A DNA stretch of 64,000 bases from Pseudopyrenochaeta lycopersici (taxonomy: Eukaryota > Ascomycota > Dothideomycetes > Pleosporales > Pseudopyrenochaetaceae), in contig NHZP01000001.1 in the NCBI GenBank assembly GCA_003313425.1, positions 682,001 to 746,000 of the forward strand, in the 5' to 3' direction. Below the pieces are notes generated by a model. The model had not been told where the DNA came from. It saw only the letters and a program-made list of their open reading frames with translations, and searched no databases. Each line of letters begins with the position of its first letter. Within the stretch, counting starts at the first letter, position 1. The translations under genes were made by a program, and so were the position numbers. Below, one piece after another: positions 34,332 through 45,489 of this stretch.

Positions 34332-35374
34332 CTAGTGGCTTTGAATCCAGCCCAACATTTGTCCGAACGCTTGCGCTTGTGACTGTTTGATTTTGGGGTC
34401 GTCGTAGTCGCCTAGGACCGCGAAGCCATGAGGGACGCCAGAGAAAACCTGAACTTCGTGCTCTACCTTGTTTACCTCCATTGCTCGTCGGCCTGGCGTT
34501 AAGACTTCTTCTTCTGACAACATAGGGTCGTCGCTGACGGCAGCAAAGTAGACAGGGGCCCTCACGGCCTCCAAGTCTTCCTTGGCCAACATAGTTGGAT
34601 GTGCGACAGCTCCGGCTTTGAGAATTGGCTCCTTCTTGGTAGGCCCTTGTTCTTCGTCCTTCGGTGCCGACTGGCCCCATGCGACGGTATCAGGGTGTTC
34701 CCCAGCCAAGATAAGAATGTATTTGGCACCGAAGCAGTAACCCACACCATAAACTCCTCCACCATTCGCAACGGCGTCTGCAAATTCTTCCTTTGCGCCC
34801 TCGATAACCTTGTGTAATATGGGGAGTACTTTTTCGGGGGTATGCCTCGCAAGCCACATGTCAATCATAAACGCCTTGATGCCCTCGGCGGTTCTCAGCT
34901 TGATTGACTCCAGCCACGACGCTTGTTGCGAGATGTCCGTCATGTCGACGGTGTTGGGCGCTGGGTCGTTGTCGAACTGGTCGGGCATGACGACCAGGTA
35001 GCCCTCGGAGGCATACTTGTCGGCTTGGAGCTGGTTGTTGGTGGACTTTATTCCCGTGCCGCCCGTGAGCAGGAGCAGGAGCTTTGAGGGCGAGTGCGGA
35101 TAGTCAGCGGGCTTAGCAACGTAGGCGTCGACGCCGCCTAGTTTGCTGACTTCGCCTGTTGGTTTCTCACCAGAAGGAGTGGGTCGGTCTGTAGTGCAGT
35201 GTTCCTGGATAAGCAGGTACGCATCAGAGCAGCTTGTTGCGTCGCAGGGGAAGCGTCACTTACGCCCATGCTTGGCCCTTCCTGTGCTCTGGTGTCTCCT
35301 GGGAAGACGCTCTGCGCTGGCAGCTCTTGGGCATCGCTCTCAGGCGCCCGCGTGGCAATGTCGCTGTCTGCCAT
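34332..35374 (-). CDS. dienelactone hydrolase-family protein
   Basis: Alpha/beta hydrolase of the DLH (carboxymethylenebutenolidase-like) family. Exons 35374-35264 and 35204-34332 give 984 nt, 327 aa. After about 50 disordered residues the fold begins with GGVDAYVAKPADYPHS, LLLLLTGGTGIKST, and YLVVMPDQF. The nucleophile is Cys in GVGYCFGAKY, with Asp and His of the triad in SDDPMLSEEE and FSGVPHGFAVLGDY, as in bona fide DLHs. The second ATG was chosen. An in-frame ATG 21 codons upstream would add a hydrophobic signal-like start; see findings. Substrate is unknown; fungal members act on lactones from aromatic catabolism or on other esters. It is divergent from RPA1 with 193 bp between. Confidence 0.9.
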
Positions 35375-35567
35375 GGCGCTGGATGTCGTTAAGGCACCGA
35401 GTGAAAACAGCGCGAATGTCAAGCCCCGCCGCGCCAAGGGCGGGGCTTAAGTGCCATCACGTGACAGACGCGTTGACGCGACTTGCAAACCCCGTCTGCA
35501 AGAACCTACAGCACCGCCACCAACCACACGACTCCCACACCGCACGCGTCGCTACACAAAAGTCAGT
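35375..35567. promoter_or_regulatory. compact divergent promoter, hydrolase/RPA1
   Basis: Only 193 bp separate the two divergent start codons. No TATA box is evident. A GC-rich palindrome-like GGCGGGGCTTAAG stretch lies near 35,440 and TGACAG at about 35,461; neither is assigned to a factor. Confidence 0.35.
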
Positions 35568-37597
35568 ATGGCGGAACAGGCCATCACCCAGGGTGCCGTC
35601 AGGTAAGACCACTGCCAGAGCCCAGTAGTGAGAGCACTAATCCAGGACAGGAGCATCTTCGAGCCCAGCGGCTGCTTCGTCGAACACCCCGTCCTGCAAT
35701 GCGTGCAGATCAAGACCATGGAGCCAAAGGCGGGCGAGGCAAATGCAGTGCAGCGCTTCCGCGTCGTCCTGAGCGACATTCGCAATTTTATCCAGACCAT
35801 GATCGCAACCAGTACGTGGGTTGCGAAGCCTGCAGAGACACAGAAACCTAATCGCATGCAGCTGCCAACGACATTGTCACTTCGGGCCAGCTCAAGAAGG
35901 GCTCGATCGTGCGACTGCTGAAATACAACCCCCAGCGTGTCAAGGACAAGAAGTACGTGTTTACGGCCATCTGTCCCTTTTGGTTTTAATACGTGGGCAG
36001 CATTCTCATCATCATGGAACTCGAGGTCCTTGCACAATACGGGGAGCTCGAGAAAATCGGACAGCCCGAGGCACTCGACACCAAGCCTGAAGCGCAACCC
36101 GCCGCCATCTCAGGGAACAACTTCTACGGCTCCAAGCCAGCGCCCGCCCCCGCGGCACACCAGGCGTCACTTCCCGTGCATCAGAGCAACCCCGGCACAT
36201 CGTCACACCCACACCTGTACCCCATAGAGTCTCTCTCGCCATACGCACACAAATGGACGATTCGCGCACGATGCACTAGCAAGAGCGAAATGAAAGAATG
36301 GCACAACCAAAAGGGCACCGGCAAGCTGTTTTCCGTCAATCTGCTGGATGATACTGGCGAGATTCGAGCCACGGCATTTACGGAGGTAGCTGACAAGCTG
36401 TATGATGTCTTTCAAGAGGGCGTCGTATACTACATCTCAGCACCGTGCAGAGTCACCCTTGCGAAGAAGCAGTTCTCCAACCTGCCCAATGACTATGAGC
36501 TGCAATTTGAGCGCGATACCGAAGTTGAGAAGGCAGAAGACCAGGACAATAAGCCACAGATACGCTTTAACTTCACTAAGATCGGTGATTTGAACTCGGT
36601 CGAGAAGGACACAACAATCGATACCGTCGGCGTGCTTAAAGAAGTTGCTGAGGTCACAACCATCACCTCGAAGAATACAAACAAGGACTTCAGCAAGCGG
36701 GAGCTGACACTAGCAGATGACAGCCAGACTTCTGTGCGACTTACTATCTGGGGCAAAACAGCCGAAAGCTTCGAGGCACCATTAGAGTCGATCATTGCAT
36801 TCAAGGGCGTAAAGGTCTCGGACTTTGGTGGCCGTAGTCTCAGTCTCTTGAGCTCAGGCTCCATGATGGTCGACCCTGACATTGATGAAGCGCACAAACT
36901 TCGAGGTTGGTTCAACGCTATCGGCCAGAACGCCACATTCTCCACGCATCAAAACATGGTGTCAAGCTCCGGTAGCGCCAAAAACGATGCAAAGATCATT
37001 TCTCAGGTGATTGAAGAGGAGGCCTACCTACAAGACACACCGTCGTACATGAGCATTAGAGCATCCGTTGTCTATATCAAGAATAGCACCATTGCATATC
37101 CAGCATGCTCAACGCCAGGCTGTAATAAGAAAGTCATCGAAGATAATCCCGGCTCCTGGTGGTGTGAGAAATGCCGAGCCAGCTTTCCTGAGCCCAACTA
37201 TCGCTACGTTTTGAGCGTCAATGTTGCGGACCATACTGGTTCTCTCTGGCTAAGCTGTTTCGACGAAGCTGGACAGGCTATTGTTGGCATGTCGGCCAAC
37301 GAGGCCATGAAGATTAAGATGGATGATGATGAAAATAACACACAGAACCTTTCGACCGCCATGCAAGACGCCACTTGCAAGACGTTCAATTTCAGGGTTC
37401 GGGCAAAGATGGAGACATACCAGGATCAGCCAAAGTAAGTCACCTTTCTATCACGCGAGACGCAGCTGCTGATTGAGCAAAGGCCTCGCTACCAAGTACT
37501 CAACATATACCCGCTCAACTATGCGCAGGAAGCCAATAAGCTTGCCCAGCTAATCAAGCAGTATGATATGAACGAGGACACATTGTTCGTCAACTGA
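35568..37597 (+). CDS. RFA1: replication protein A large subunit
   Basis: RPA70/Rfa1, the main single-strand DNA-binding subunit in replication, repair and recombination. Five exons (35568-35602, 35651-35811, 35862-35952, 36001-37434, 37483-37597) total 1836 nt, 611 aa. The N-terminal OB fold (DBD-F) runs to about residue 105 and includes PVLQCVQIKTM and RVVLSDIRNF. A Pro/Ala-rich linker with NNFYGSKPAPAP follows. DBD-A starts at LSPYAHKWTIRARCTSKSE. DBD-B has VRLTIWGKTAE and IIAFKGVKVSDFGGRSLSLL. DBD-C carries the zinc finger Cys-x4-Cys...Cys-x2-Cys in ACSTPGCNKK and WWCEKC. The C-terminus KPRYQVLNIYPLNYAQEANK is the trimerisation helix region. Confidence 0.97.
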
Positions 37598-38196
37598 TCA
37601 ATCTGCGACTGACCACATCTCCACTGTGGCCTGTATACTATCAATCAAGATTTTGTTGCGCAGAAGTAAAGATCCTTCATCGACATCACATTCGCGATCG
37701 ATGTCTTGAGCAATGAGATTGGACAGGTGGAATGATGACTCCCTTAATTTTGCCAACAATTAGCACAAAGAAATGAGATAGGGACGTCTATGTGTAGGCA
37801 ATGAGCTAATAGTTCTTTCTACAATTTGTGATCTCTGTCAACCTTTTTTTTTTATAAACGTTCGGATAGTTGACTCGATCTCCGAGAACTTGTTTGCCTG
37901 TTCAATGGGATGGGTTGTACCCCACCATGCCGGGAACTCCAGTTCGAGCTCCATGAGTCGTGAAGCTACCCCACCCATAGTATTATCAATCACATTGAGG
38001 CTGCCGGGACGACGTCAGCGAAAGTGCTACGTTATTCCATCTCTCTGGTGTCCTTCCCTCCTTCCTTCTATTCTCAATCTCCCGTAGAACTTTCTTTCCA
38101 CCAAATTTGACATCCGGCAAGCCTGTCGTATCCATAATAAGTAGCTCTCGCTCGAGACCACTTGCTCTATTGATCGAACTGGAACTGAACAGCAAG
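37598..38196. other. intergenic, nothing recognised
   Basis: About 600 bp between RFA1 and the oxidoreductase gene, with a T run at 37,844-37,853. No other feature seen. Confidence 0.5.
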
Positions 38197-39335
38197 ATGA
38201 GTGACACAATGCGCGCAATAGGTCTGCACCATCCAAAGAGTACTTTCACATTTCGGCTGCTTATATGCTCATAGACATTAAAAATGGCAAAGGTCCAATC
38301 GACGCTCTTCATATTGCACAAGTCTCTAAACCCAAAGTCGGCAAGTCGCAAGCGCTTGTCAAGGTTAGAGCATTCGGACTGAACCGCATGGATCTTTTGC
38401 AACGTGAGGGTCATTATCCGGTACCGCCTGGAGCTTCGAAGATTCTTGGCGTTGAGTTTTCAGGAACGATTGCGGAGCTAAGTGAGGAGGGAGGTGGCAA
38501 AGAGGGTTTCAAGGAGGGAGATGAGGTCTTCGGACTAGCATATGGAGGTGCTTACGCAGAGTACATTGCTGTCAGCACTCATATGTTGGTCCGAAAGCCA
38601 AAGGAGCTGGATTGGGAACAGTGTGCTGGCATCCCTGAGGTGTGTTTTGTTCTCGCTCAGTATTGAATATACACATCGAAGGTCTTAGACGGCTGATATG
38701 AATACTAGACCTGGATAACAGCCACCCAAGCCATGTACCTAGTTGGGAACTTCGCCGCTGGTAAATCGATCCTCTGGCACGCAGCCGCCTCCTCCGTCTC
38801 GATTTCTGGCATCCAGCTTTCTCTCGCGGACTCTGCCTCCGCTGTCTATGCGACCGCACGTCAAGACTCGAAATGCGAATTCGCCGTCAAGGAACTTGGC
38901 GCAACGGCTGCTTTCAATACCACATCGCAAAACTGGGTCGAAGAAGTCCTCAAAGCCACTGATAACAAAGGCGTAGACATTATCATCGACTTCATCGGCG
39001 CATCATACTTTCAGCAGAATCTCGAAGCTGTCGCGAAAGATGGTATCATTGTCAATCTAGGGTTTATGGGCGGCACAAAGGTGCCCGAGGGGACAGATAT
39101 TAGTGCCTTTATACGGAAGAGGTGTACGTTTGTGGGGAGCAGTTTGAGGAGCCGAGACGAAGAGTATCAGGGCAAGCTGAGGGATCAGCTCGTAGAGCAT
39201 GCCCTACCAAAAATCAAAGATGGTAGTCTCAAGCTTTTTGTTGACAAGGTCTTGCCATGGGAGCAGATTCAGGATGCGCATCGGCTGTTAGAGGAAAACA
39301 AGACTAAAGGGAAGGTTATTTGTACGATAACGTAG
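38197..39335 (+). CDS. zeta-crystallin/PIG3-like NADPH:quinone oxidoreductase
   Basis: Medium-chain dehydrogenase/reductase without the catalytic zinc ligands, reducing quinones or enones with NADPH. Exons 38197-38221, 38275-38639 and 38709-39335 total 1017 nt, 338 aa. The 25-bp first exon supplies MSDTMRAID, restoring the beta strand usual before IKNGKGPIDAL; a simple reading from the ATG at 38265 would lose it. Motifs: GLNRMDLLQREGHYPVPPGA, the quinone-oxidoreductase signature, then GDEVFGLAYGGAYAEY. The nucleotide-binding fold, usually a G-rich loop, reads LWHAAASSVSISGIQLSLAD, so HAAAS-V-G is close to family style. KELGATAAFN, GVDIIIDFIGASYF and GTKVPEGTDISAF follow. Gene order gives no pathway. 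Confidence 0.92.
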
Positions 39336-39495
39336 CTAAAACTGAGATAGCCGTCGTTCAACAAGTGATTCTTTTGCTTCAACAAAAAAAAAGCATGGTT
39401 TTAAGGAGTGATCGATTGACGGCGTAAGCTAGGAGACAGGCCAAGCGACAACACCAGCATAATGTTATGAGGACATGACACGGGCAAAAAAGAAC

Positions 39496-39575
39496 GACGT
39501 GGGCCAGATTCGAACTGACGCTCCCGAAGGAACAAGATTTCTAGTCTTGCGCGATAACCACTCCGCCACCACGCC
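39496..39575 (-). tRNA. tRNA-Ser (anticodon AGA)
   Basis: On the minus strand the 80-nt sequence folds as a class II tRNA. The acceptor stem GGCGTGG pairs with CCACGTC (one G-T pair). The anticodon stem CAAGA/TCTTG closes loop CTAGAAA with anticodon AGA at 39540-39542. A long variable arm (TTCCTTCGGGAGC) precedes the T loop GTTCGAATC. The long arm and anticodon agree on serine (TCT codons). No intron and no encoded CCA. Confidence 0.93.
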
Positions 39576-40312
39576 TGATTTTGTTCCTGTCAAATGATTC
39601 AATCAAGTGATGTTAGATTCGTGTTTTCATTTGTATATCACTGTTGAATAATACTCAATACTGGGTAGATTAGTGTGAAGATAAATGAGCCATAACCCTG
39701 CAAGCAACGATAAGTGGAGTCGGCATCGTTATTTGTTGAGGCGAAGCGTTTGAGAGTGCGGGGAACACGAAGCAGGCCTTGGTGGACTAGCGCTTTTTGG
39801 TTTTGCTCTCGAATAAGAGAGCTTCAGCTTCCAATGCGCAGGAACAGGATTTCTGCTGTATGGTATGATAGTCACATATCGGAGTGTACATATGTAAGCA
39901 TGTATACCATTTTCTGGAAATAGTCCATCTCAGTCGTACTTTTGTCCACGTTTCACGTTCGCCACTTATCTTGGGCGGCGTAAACGTTGCGAGAAGTTTT
40001 CATGTATGTCAATGTTAGTTGGGCAGAAAGATGGGCACGGAAGGGGTGCCATGAAGAGAGAGAGAAACAAAGAAGAGTGTTGGACTGAATGACGGACAGG
40101 TGCTCGGAGGAAACGTGCAAAATAAATCGGCACAATTGGAAACACAGTGAGTCTGGCAGTCCCCATTGCATGTTTACTATGATTCAGGCATTGAACTCTT
40201 TCCACTGGTTGAGGCTACAAATGCATATCTCGGTGGTGTTACAAGGGCATTAGTTGTTGTACAGGGTATGATGAAGCTGACTAGCAGCTGCATGGCAAAC
40301 TTAGGGAATGTT
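39576..40312. other. intergenic, nothing further recognised
   Basis: Between the tRNA and ZIM17. Several short frames occur; none resembles a protein family. The 160 bp between the oxidoreductase stop and the tRNA likewise hold nothing but an A run at 39,383-39,391. Confidence 0.45.
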
Positions 40313-41002
40313 TCAGTCTTGCGATGGCTTGGGGGATGCGGGCTGATGGGTGAATCGGTCGTCGCCGTTGGGTTTAGAGTCTGGGTGGAAGTGGGCGGAT
40401 CGAGGCGTGGAGCTGCCGTCGTCCCAAAACTCAACGTCGCCGTCTTCGCCCAAAGAGCCCTTTTTGACCAGATGCCCCTTGTCCCGCATGAGATCCTCAA
40501 TTGTCACAGATTTGTCTGAAAAGACCTGCTCCCATGCTCCCATGTTAGACTCCAAAAGGTGTTTCCCTTAAGTCAAAGGCCGGCGACGCACCTTAAGATG
40601 GTCACTGATCAAGTGTCTGTTTTTGCAGTCGGGACAAGCTATCAAGACCGTGCCATGATGATAGCCCTGTTTGGATAGGCGATGCGACGAGCGTGTCTTG
40701 CACACATTGCACGTAAAAGTGAGCTCGTACGACGGGACCTGGTCTCGGTCCAGTCGCGATTCGGGGGCCGTCGTCGACGTCGGCGCGGCTGCGCTGGATT
40801 CGAAGCGGACGGCGGCAGAAGGAAATCGCGCGTACGATGGAAGGGGCGAAGGGCGGGTGGTAGCTGCCGCTCGCGGCGTGTGCAAAGACCGCGTTGCGGG
40901 CGCGGGAATGTGCTGTGGAAGGAGCGGGCGGACAGCTCGGGGGCCACCTCTGGGCGCCGTTGTCCTGGTCAGAGCGTACAACGAGGATGTTGTAGAGCGC
41001 AT
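40313..41002 (-). CDS. ZIM17: DNL-type zinc finger protein, mitochondrial Hsp70 escort
   Basis: Zim17/Hep1/Tim15 keeps mitochondrial Hsp70 (Ssc1) soluble and assists import into the matrix. Exons 41002-40592 and 40525-40313 give 624 nt, 207 aa. The first 80 residues are Arg/Ser/Ala-rich with almost no acids, a mitochondrial presequence. The core has [42 protein letters not shown] and [12 protein letters not shown]. Two CxxC pairs bind zinc; DNL of the signature reads NRHLISDHL, where the family core is often NxHLIADNL. The C-terminal tail with DDGSSTP is disordered. Divergent from CUL3. Confidence 0.95.
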
Positions 41003-41380
41003 GGCGGTCCTGTACTAGGGATGTCAAGTGGATGTAGAGAGAAAATGCGCCGTTGGATGGTGCAGACCAGCCCACGAGCAATCTGCAACGAGCGCCAAGC
41101 AATGACGATGGTCCATACCGGTAAGCCGTTTCCGGCACCGGACCCCCGCTGGGACGGCGAACCCTGGCTTCGACATCGTTTGCTCGCACCACCACGTTTT
41201 GCTGTCCATCCACGCTGGTCGCGCCCGACCGTCCGTGTACGCTCCACCTCGTGCTGGGCAACATCAGCCCCCCGCTATCACACCGCCACCAAGCCTCAAC
41301 CCCTCGCTCTTGCCGCCATCGACCCCGTAGCAGGCCCTAAGAACTCGACTATCTTTCTCAACTAAGGCACTCGCGGCAGA
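41003..41380. promoter_or_regulatory. divergent ZIM17/CUL3 promoter region
   Basis: Spacer of 378 bp, GC-rich. It is open for long distances on both strands but the reading has no protein character, so it is taken as promoter plus leaders. Confidence 0.4.
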
Positions 41381-44111
41381 ATGATCGCAGGACGGGGCAG
41401 GCAGCGTATACGGCCACCACGCAGGGTACGTCTGATAAATTCACCTTCATCGGCGCCTTCACCCTGGTTTGGAACATGGATACGGCCATGAACTTTCAGG
41501 CTACCAGCCACAGCAACCTTAGACACTAACAATGCTGCTTGTTCAGGGCCTACATGGCGACGAAATTGATTTTGAGAACACTTGGGCAACCATCGAAGCT
41601 GCCTTCCGGGAAATCCACACCAAGAATGCCTCGAAGCTGTCCTACGAAGAGTTGTACCGTCACGCCTACCGCATCGTCCTGAAGAAGAAGGGCGAGAATC
41701 TGTACAACAAGGTCCACGAGTTTGAGCGAAACTGGCTCAGCAGCGAGGTGCGCGCATCCATCCAGCAGCTACTCTCACCAAACCTGCTCGCAAATCAACA
41801 GAGCCTAGGCGCAACCACCAACGAGCGCCGTGTGGCGGGCGAAAAGTTCCTGAAAGGGCTAAAGCAAGCCTGGGGTGACCACCAGGTCTGCACAAGCATG
41901 CTGGCAGACGTTTTGATGTACATGGTAAGATAAACCACCCTCGCTACCATCCACAAGTGAACCATAATAACCAATACTGTCCGGTTCCACAGGATCGTGT
42001 CTACTGTGCAGACCATCGGCGGCCCTCCATCTTCAACGCTGCCATGGTTCTGTTTCGCGACGAAATTCTCAACTCGCAACTGTCCGAGACCGATACCCGA
42101 GCAGTCCTAAGCCTCCTGAACAACATCATCCTCGATCAGATCCAGATGGAACGTGACGGCGATGTCATCGACAAGCACCTTATCAAGTCTTGCGTGTGGA
42201 TGCTCGAAGGCCTACACGAGGACGACGTAGAGTCAGAAGACCAACGTCTCTACAACACCTCTTTCGAGAGGGAGTACCTTGATACCAGTAGGATCTTCTA
42301 CCGGGATGAATCGGAGCTCTTGCTACGGGAGTCGGACGCTGGCGCATACTGCAAGCATGCGCGGCGGAGAATATATGAGGAAGATGAGCGGTGCAAGCAG
42401 ACTCTTCTGGATACCACTGGAGCCAAGATTCAAAAGGTCGTCGAAGATGAGCTGATCAAAAATCGTATACACGAGCTGGTAGAGATGGATAGTGGAGTCC
42501 GTTTCATGATTGACAACGATAGACTAGAGGAGCTCAACCTGATCTACGACTTGAACAAGCGTGTGGACGACAAGAAGGCCGAGATCACAAGAGCTATCCA
42601 GAAGCGAATAGTCGACATGGGCTCGGACATCAACAATGATGCCATTGCTGCCTCTCAGCCTCTTCCCCCGGTGCCAGCAGCTGACAGCGCAGATAGAGGT
42701 AAAGGCCCGGTCCAAGACAAGAGCCTCAACCAACAGACGGTCGCCGCGATTAAATGGGTAGATGATGTGCTGTCCTTGAAAGACAAGTTCGACAAGATCT
42801 GGCGAGACTCATTCGAGTCGGATGCGCTATTACAGCAGGCACAAACAAGGAGTTTTACTGAATTCATCAACTCCCCAACATTTCCGCGATCATCCGAGTA
42901 CATATCGCTCTTCATCGATGAAAACATGAAAAAGGGTATCAAGGGCAAAACCGAGATGGAAATCGACACCGTATTGGAGAAGGCTATTATCCTATTGCGG
43001 TATGTCCAGGATAAAGACCTCTTCGAGCGTTACTACAAGAAGCATCTCTGTCGGCGACTGTTGATGAACAAATCGATTAGCAACGAGGTAGAGAAGCAGA
43101 TGATTTCCAAAATGAAGATTGAGCTCGGGAACAATTTCACATTGAAGCTAGAGGCAATGTTCAAGGACATGACCATATCCGAGGAGCTGACCGCGGGCTT
43201 CAAGAAACACGTCGAAGGACTGGGTGAAAAGGATCCAAAGCGTATCGAACTTGCAATAAACGTACTGACTAGCATGACATGGCCCCTTGAGACTATGGGC
43301 GGTGTTGCCGCCGACGAAGAAGATCAGCGACCCCGGTGCAATTTTCCCGTCGTCGTTGACAAGATCAAGCGCGGTTTCGAGAAGTTCTATAGCGAAAAGC
43401 ACTCCGGAAGACAGCTCACCTGGCTCGCCAATATGGGCTCAGCGGATATCAAGGCCATTTTCCCGAAAGTACTACAGAAAGATGGTTCTTTCAAAGAGCG
43501 CCGACATGATCTCAATGTATCGACTTACGGCATGGTCATTCTTCTTCTATTCAATGAGCTGCCTGCAGATCAGCATCTGACCTTCGAGGAAATTCAGGCT
43601 CAGACAAACATCCCACACAACGATTTGATCAGAAATTTACAGTCACTCGCCGTGGCGCCGAAGACTCGCATTTTAATAAAGGAGCCCATGTCCAAAGACG
43701 TGAAACCAAATGATAGGTTCTCGTTTAACGAAAGTTTTAATGGCAAGTTCGTAAAAATAAAGGTCGGTGTTGTCAGCAGCGGCAACAAGGTCGAGAGCGA
43801 TCGAGAGCGAAGAGAGACCGAGAAGAAGAACGATGATTCTCGACAATTTTGTATTGAGGCTGCTATCGTGCGGATCATGAAGTGCGTACACACTACCCCG
43901 CTAATCTGATGCGAGCTGTTGCTGACGATATGGCAGACAACGTAAAGAACTCTCACACCAACAGCTTGTCATGGAGACGCTCGGTCAATTAGCGGCACAA
44001 TTCAAACCCGAGGTAAACATGATTAAGAAACGTATCGAGTCGTTGATTGAGCGCGAATACCTTGAGCGTATGGAAGGAGCTAAGGTGGACTCATATCGAT
44101 ACTTAGCGTAA
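41381..44111 (+). CDS. CUL3: cullin-3 ubiquitin-ligase scaffold
   Basis: Scaffold of CRL3 E3 ligases, binding BTB adaptors with its N-terminus and RBX1 with its C-terminus. Exons 41381-41425, 41547-41924, 41993-43881 and 43937-44111 total 2487 nt, 828 aa. The short first exon gives [15 protein letters not shown], the usual basic N-terminal tail. Cullin repeats begin at [21 protein letters not shown]. The cullin homology domain has [41 protein letters not shown] and [15 protein letters not shown]. The winged-helix C-terminus contains [20 protein letters not shown], with neddylation Lys 771, and ends [19 protein letters not shown]. The Lys-771 codon AAA is split by the last intron (AA|A). Residues near 235 carry an insertion, [17 protein letters not shown]. 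Confidence 0.96.
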
Positions 44112-45489
44112 GGGAATTTTCTGCACACATATTTGTAGGCGTTTTAGGAGCTTTACCCTCTTTCGAAAGCGGATTACTGCGGCAAATTAAGGCATAGCAT
44201 AGGCGTCGACTGGCTAGGACCGGGTTCTGGCGTCGTAAAGGGCTACTGTATGCCCACAACAAGTCAGATTCATTATTGCATTCTTGGATGAGAGCATAAT
44301 TTCCACTACCACTCATCACTCTTTGGTCCTTTAAAGCAAAGCATGGGAGGAGTCTTGACTACTGCGTTTCATCATGTGCCGCATGCATCGGCTAGGGAAA
44401 GGGACTAGGGAAAGGGGCCAGGGAAAGGGGACAGCGCATGCATCGAATCAAGAAACGGCTTATGATTTGCAAAGCTCATTTAAAAGACGTGAAACACATT
44501 TGGACAATCACCCCTCGGAAGTTTTGCACTGTTCATTTAAATTTTATCTTCTCGCAATCCAACTACTTCCATATCTATCTCATCTTCTACTCCATCTACA
44601 TTACCCCCACACATCCCACCCTCGGAGTAACAACACCAGACACACTTCATATATCTCTGCACTATACCCGCAACATAGGCATTTTCGACTCGCTTGGTAT
44701 GCTACACTGTCACCGAGAAGGACTTGGTTTGAATTCCAGTCAAGCAGTCATCTCGCTTCCACAAAATACAAAGTGTCTCACACAAACAAGAAAGAGATAT
44801 TACAATGATATCACGAAGACAATGTCGCGCACGAAGTAGTGGCCCCGTGTACACTTGAAGGATGAGAAGGTTAGGTCTACTCCGAATTAAAGTCTCGCTG
44901 GATACGTACTTAAGTTTGATGGCAGATCTTTTTGCAACGTTGTGATCATATTCTCTAAGCGAATGTGTCTTCGGTCAAGGCCGAACAGGGGATATAAACA
45001 TTTGGTGGGCATAGTTCGGTTTTCAACGTTATGACCATCCTTGTCTCATCGTAACGTGGCGAAAACACTATTTCTTCGAAATTTTTACGTTTTACGCTTT
45101 AATTATCTGCTTTTCGAGGAGACTAATGGACGACAGTCTCCCAGCTGCATCAAAAATACAGGTACGAACATGTGTGTACTCACCCCTAACCCTACCATGG
45201 TTGCTCATTCGCGATCCACCAATCTACCAATTGTCCAATCACTGCTGAATTTGAAATGCCGGCATACTAAGCAGGAATATTTGACGCACGATCACATGGG
45301 TGTCGTATATTTTGGAGGCCAACATATTTGTAATATGGAATGAACAGGATGTTGGTAACATGTGTGAGCAGAGCACAGGCCGCCAAAGTGCATGCGCAGT
45401 TTAGCGGCTTGGCGACCATATCTTGCGCTAAATTTTCTTGCACTTTGCGAACTTTGCAGCCTTCGCAGAAGTTCCAGGTTCCAAAGACT
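44112..45489. other. intergenic with a G-rich tandem repeat
   Basis: About 1.4 kb between CUL3 and the LCP5-like gene. It holds the 13-bp tandem repeat listed separately. An in-frame extension of the next gene opens at 45,340. No other gene was recognised. Confidence 0.45.
44392..44430. repeat. three 13-bp tandem units flanked by 10-bp direct repeats
   Basis: Three units of CTAGGGAAAGGGG type (44392-44404, 44405-44417, 44418-44430; single-base differences). The exact 10-mer GCATGCATCG flanks the array at 44381-44390 and 44436-44445. See findings. Confidence 0.85.

Noticed and set aside
40682..41365. 227-codon plus-strand frame over ZIM17 and its promoter
   Set aside because: Antisense to the ZIM17 presequence and core; Arg-rich shadow.
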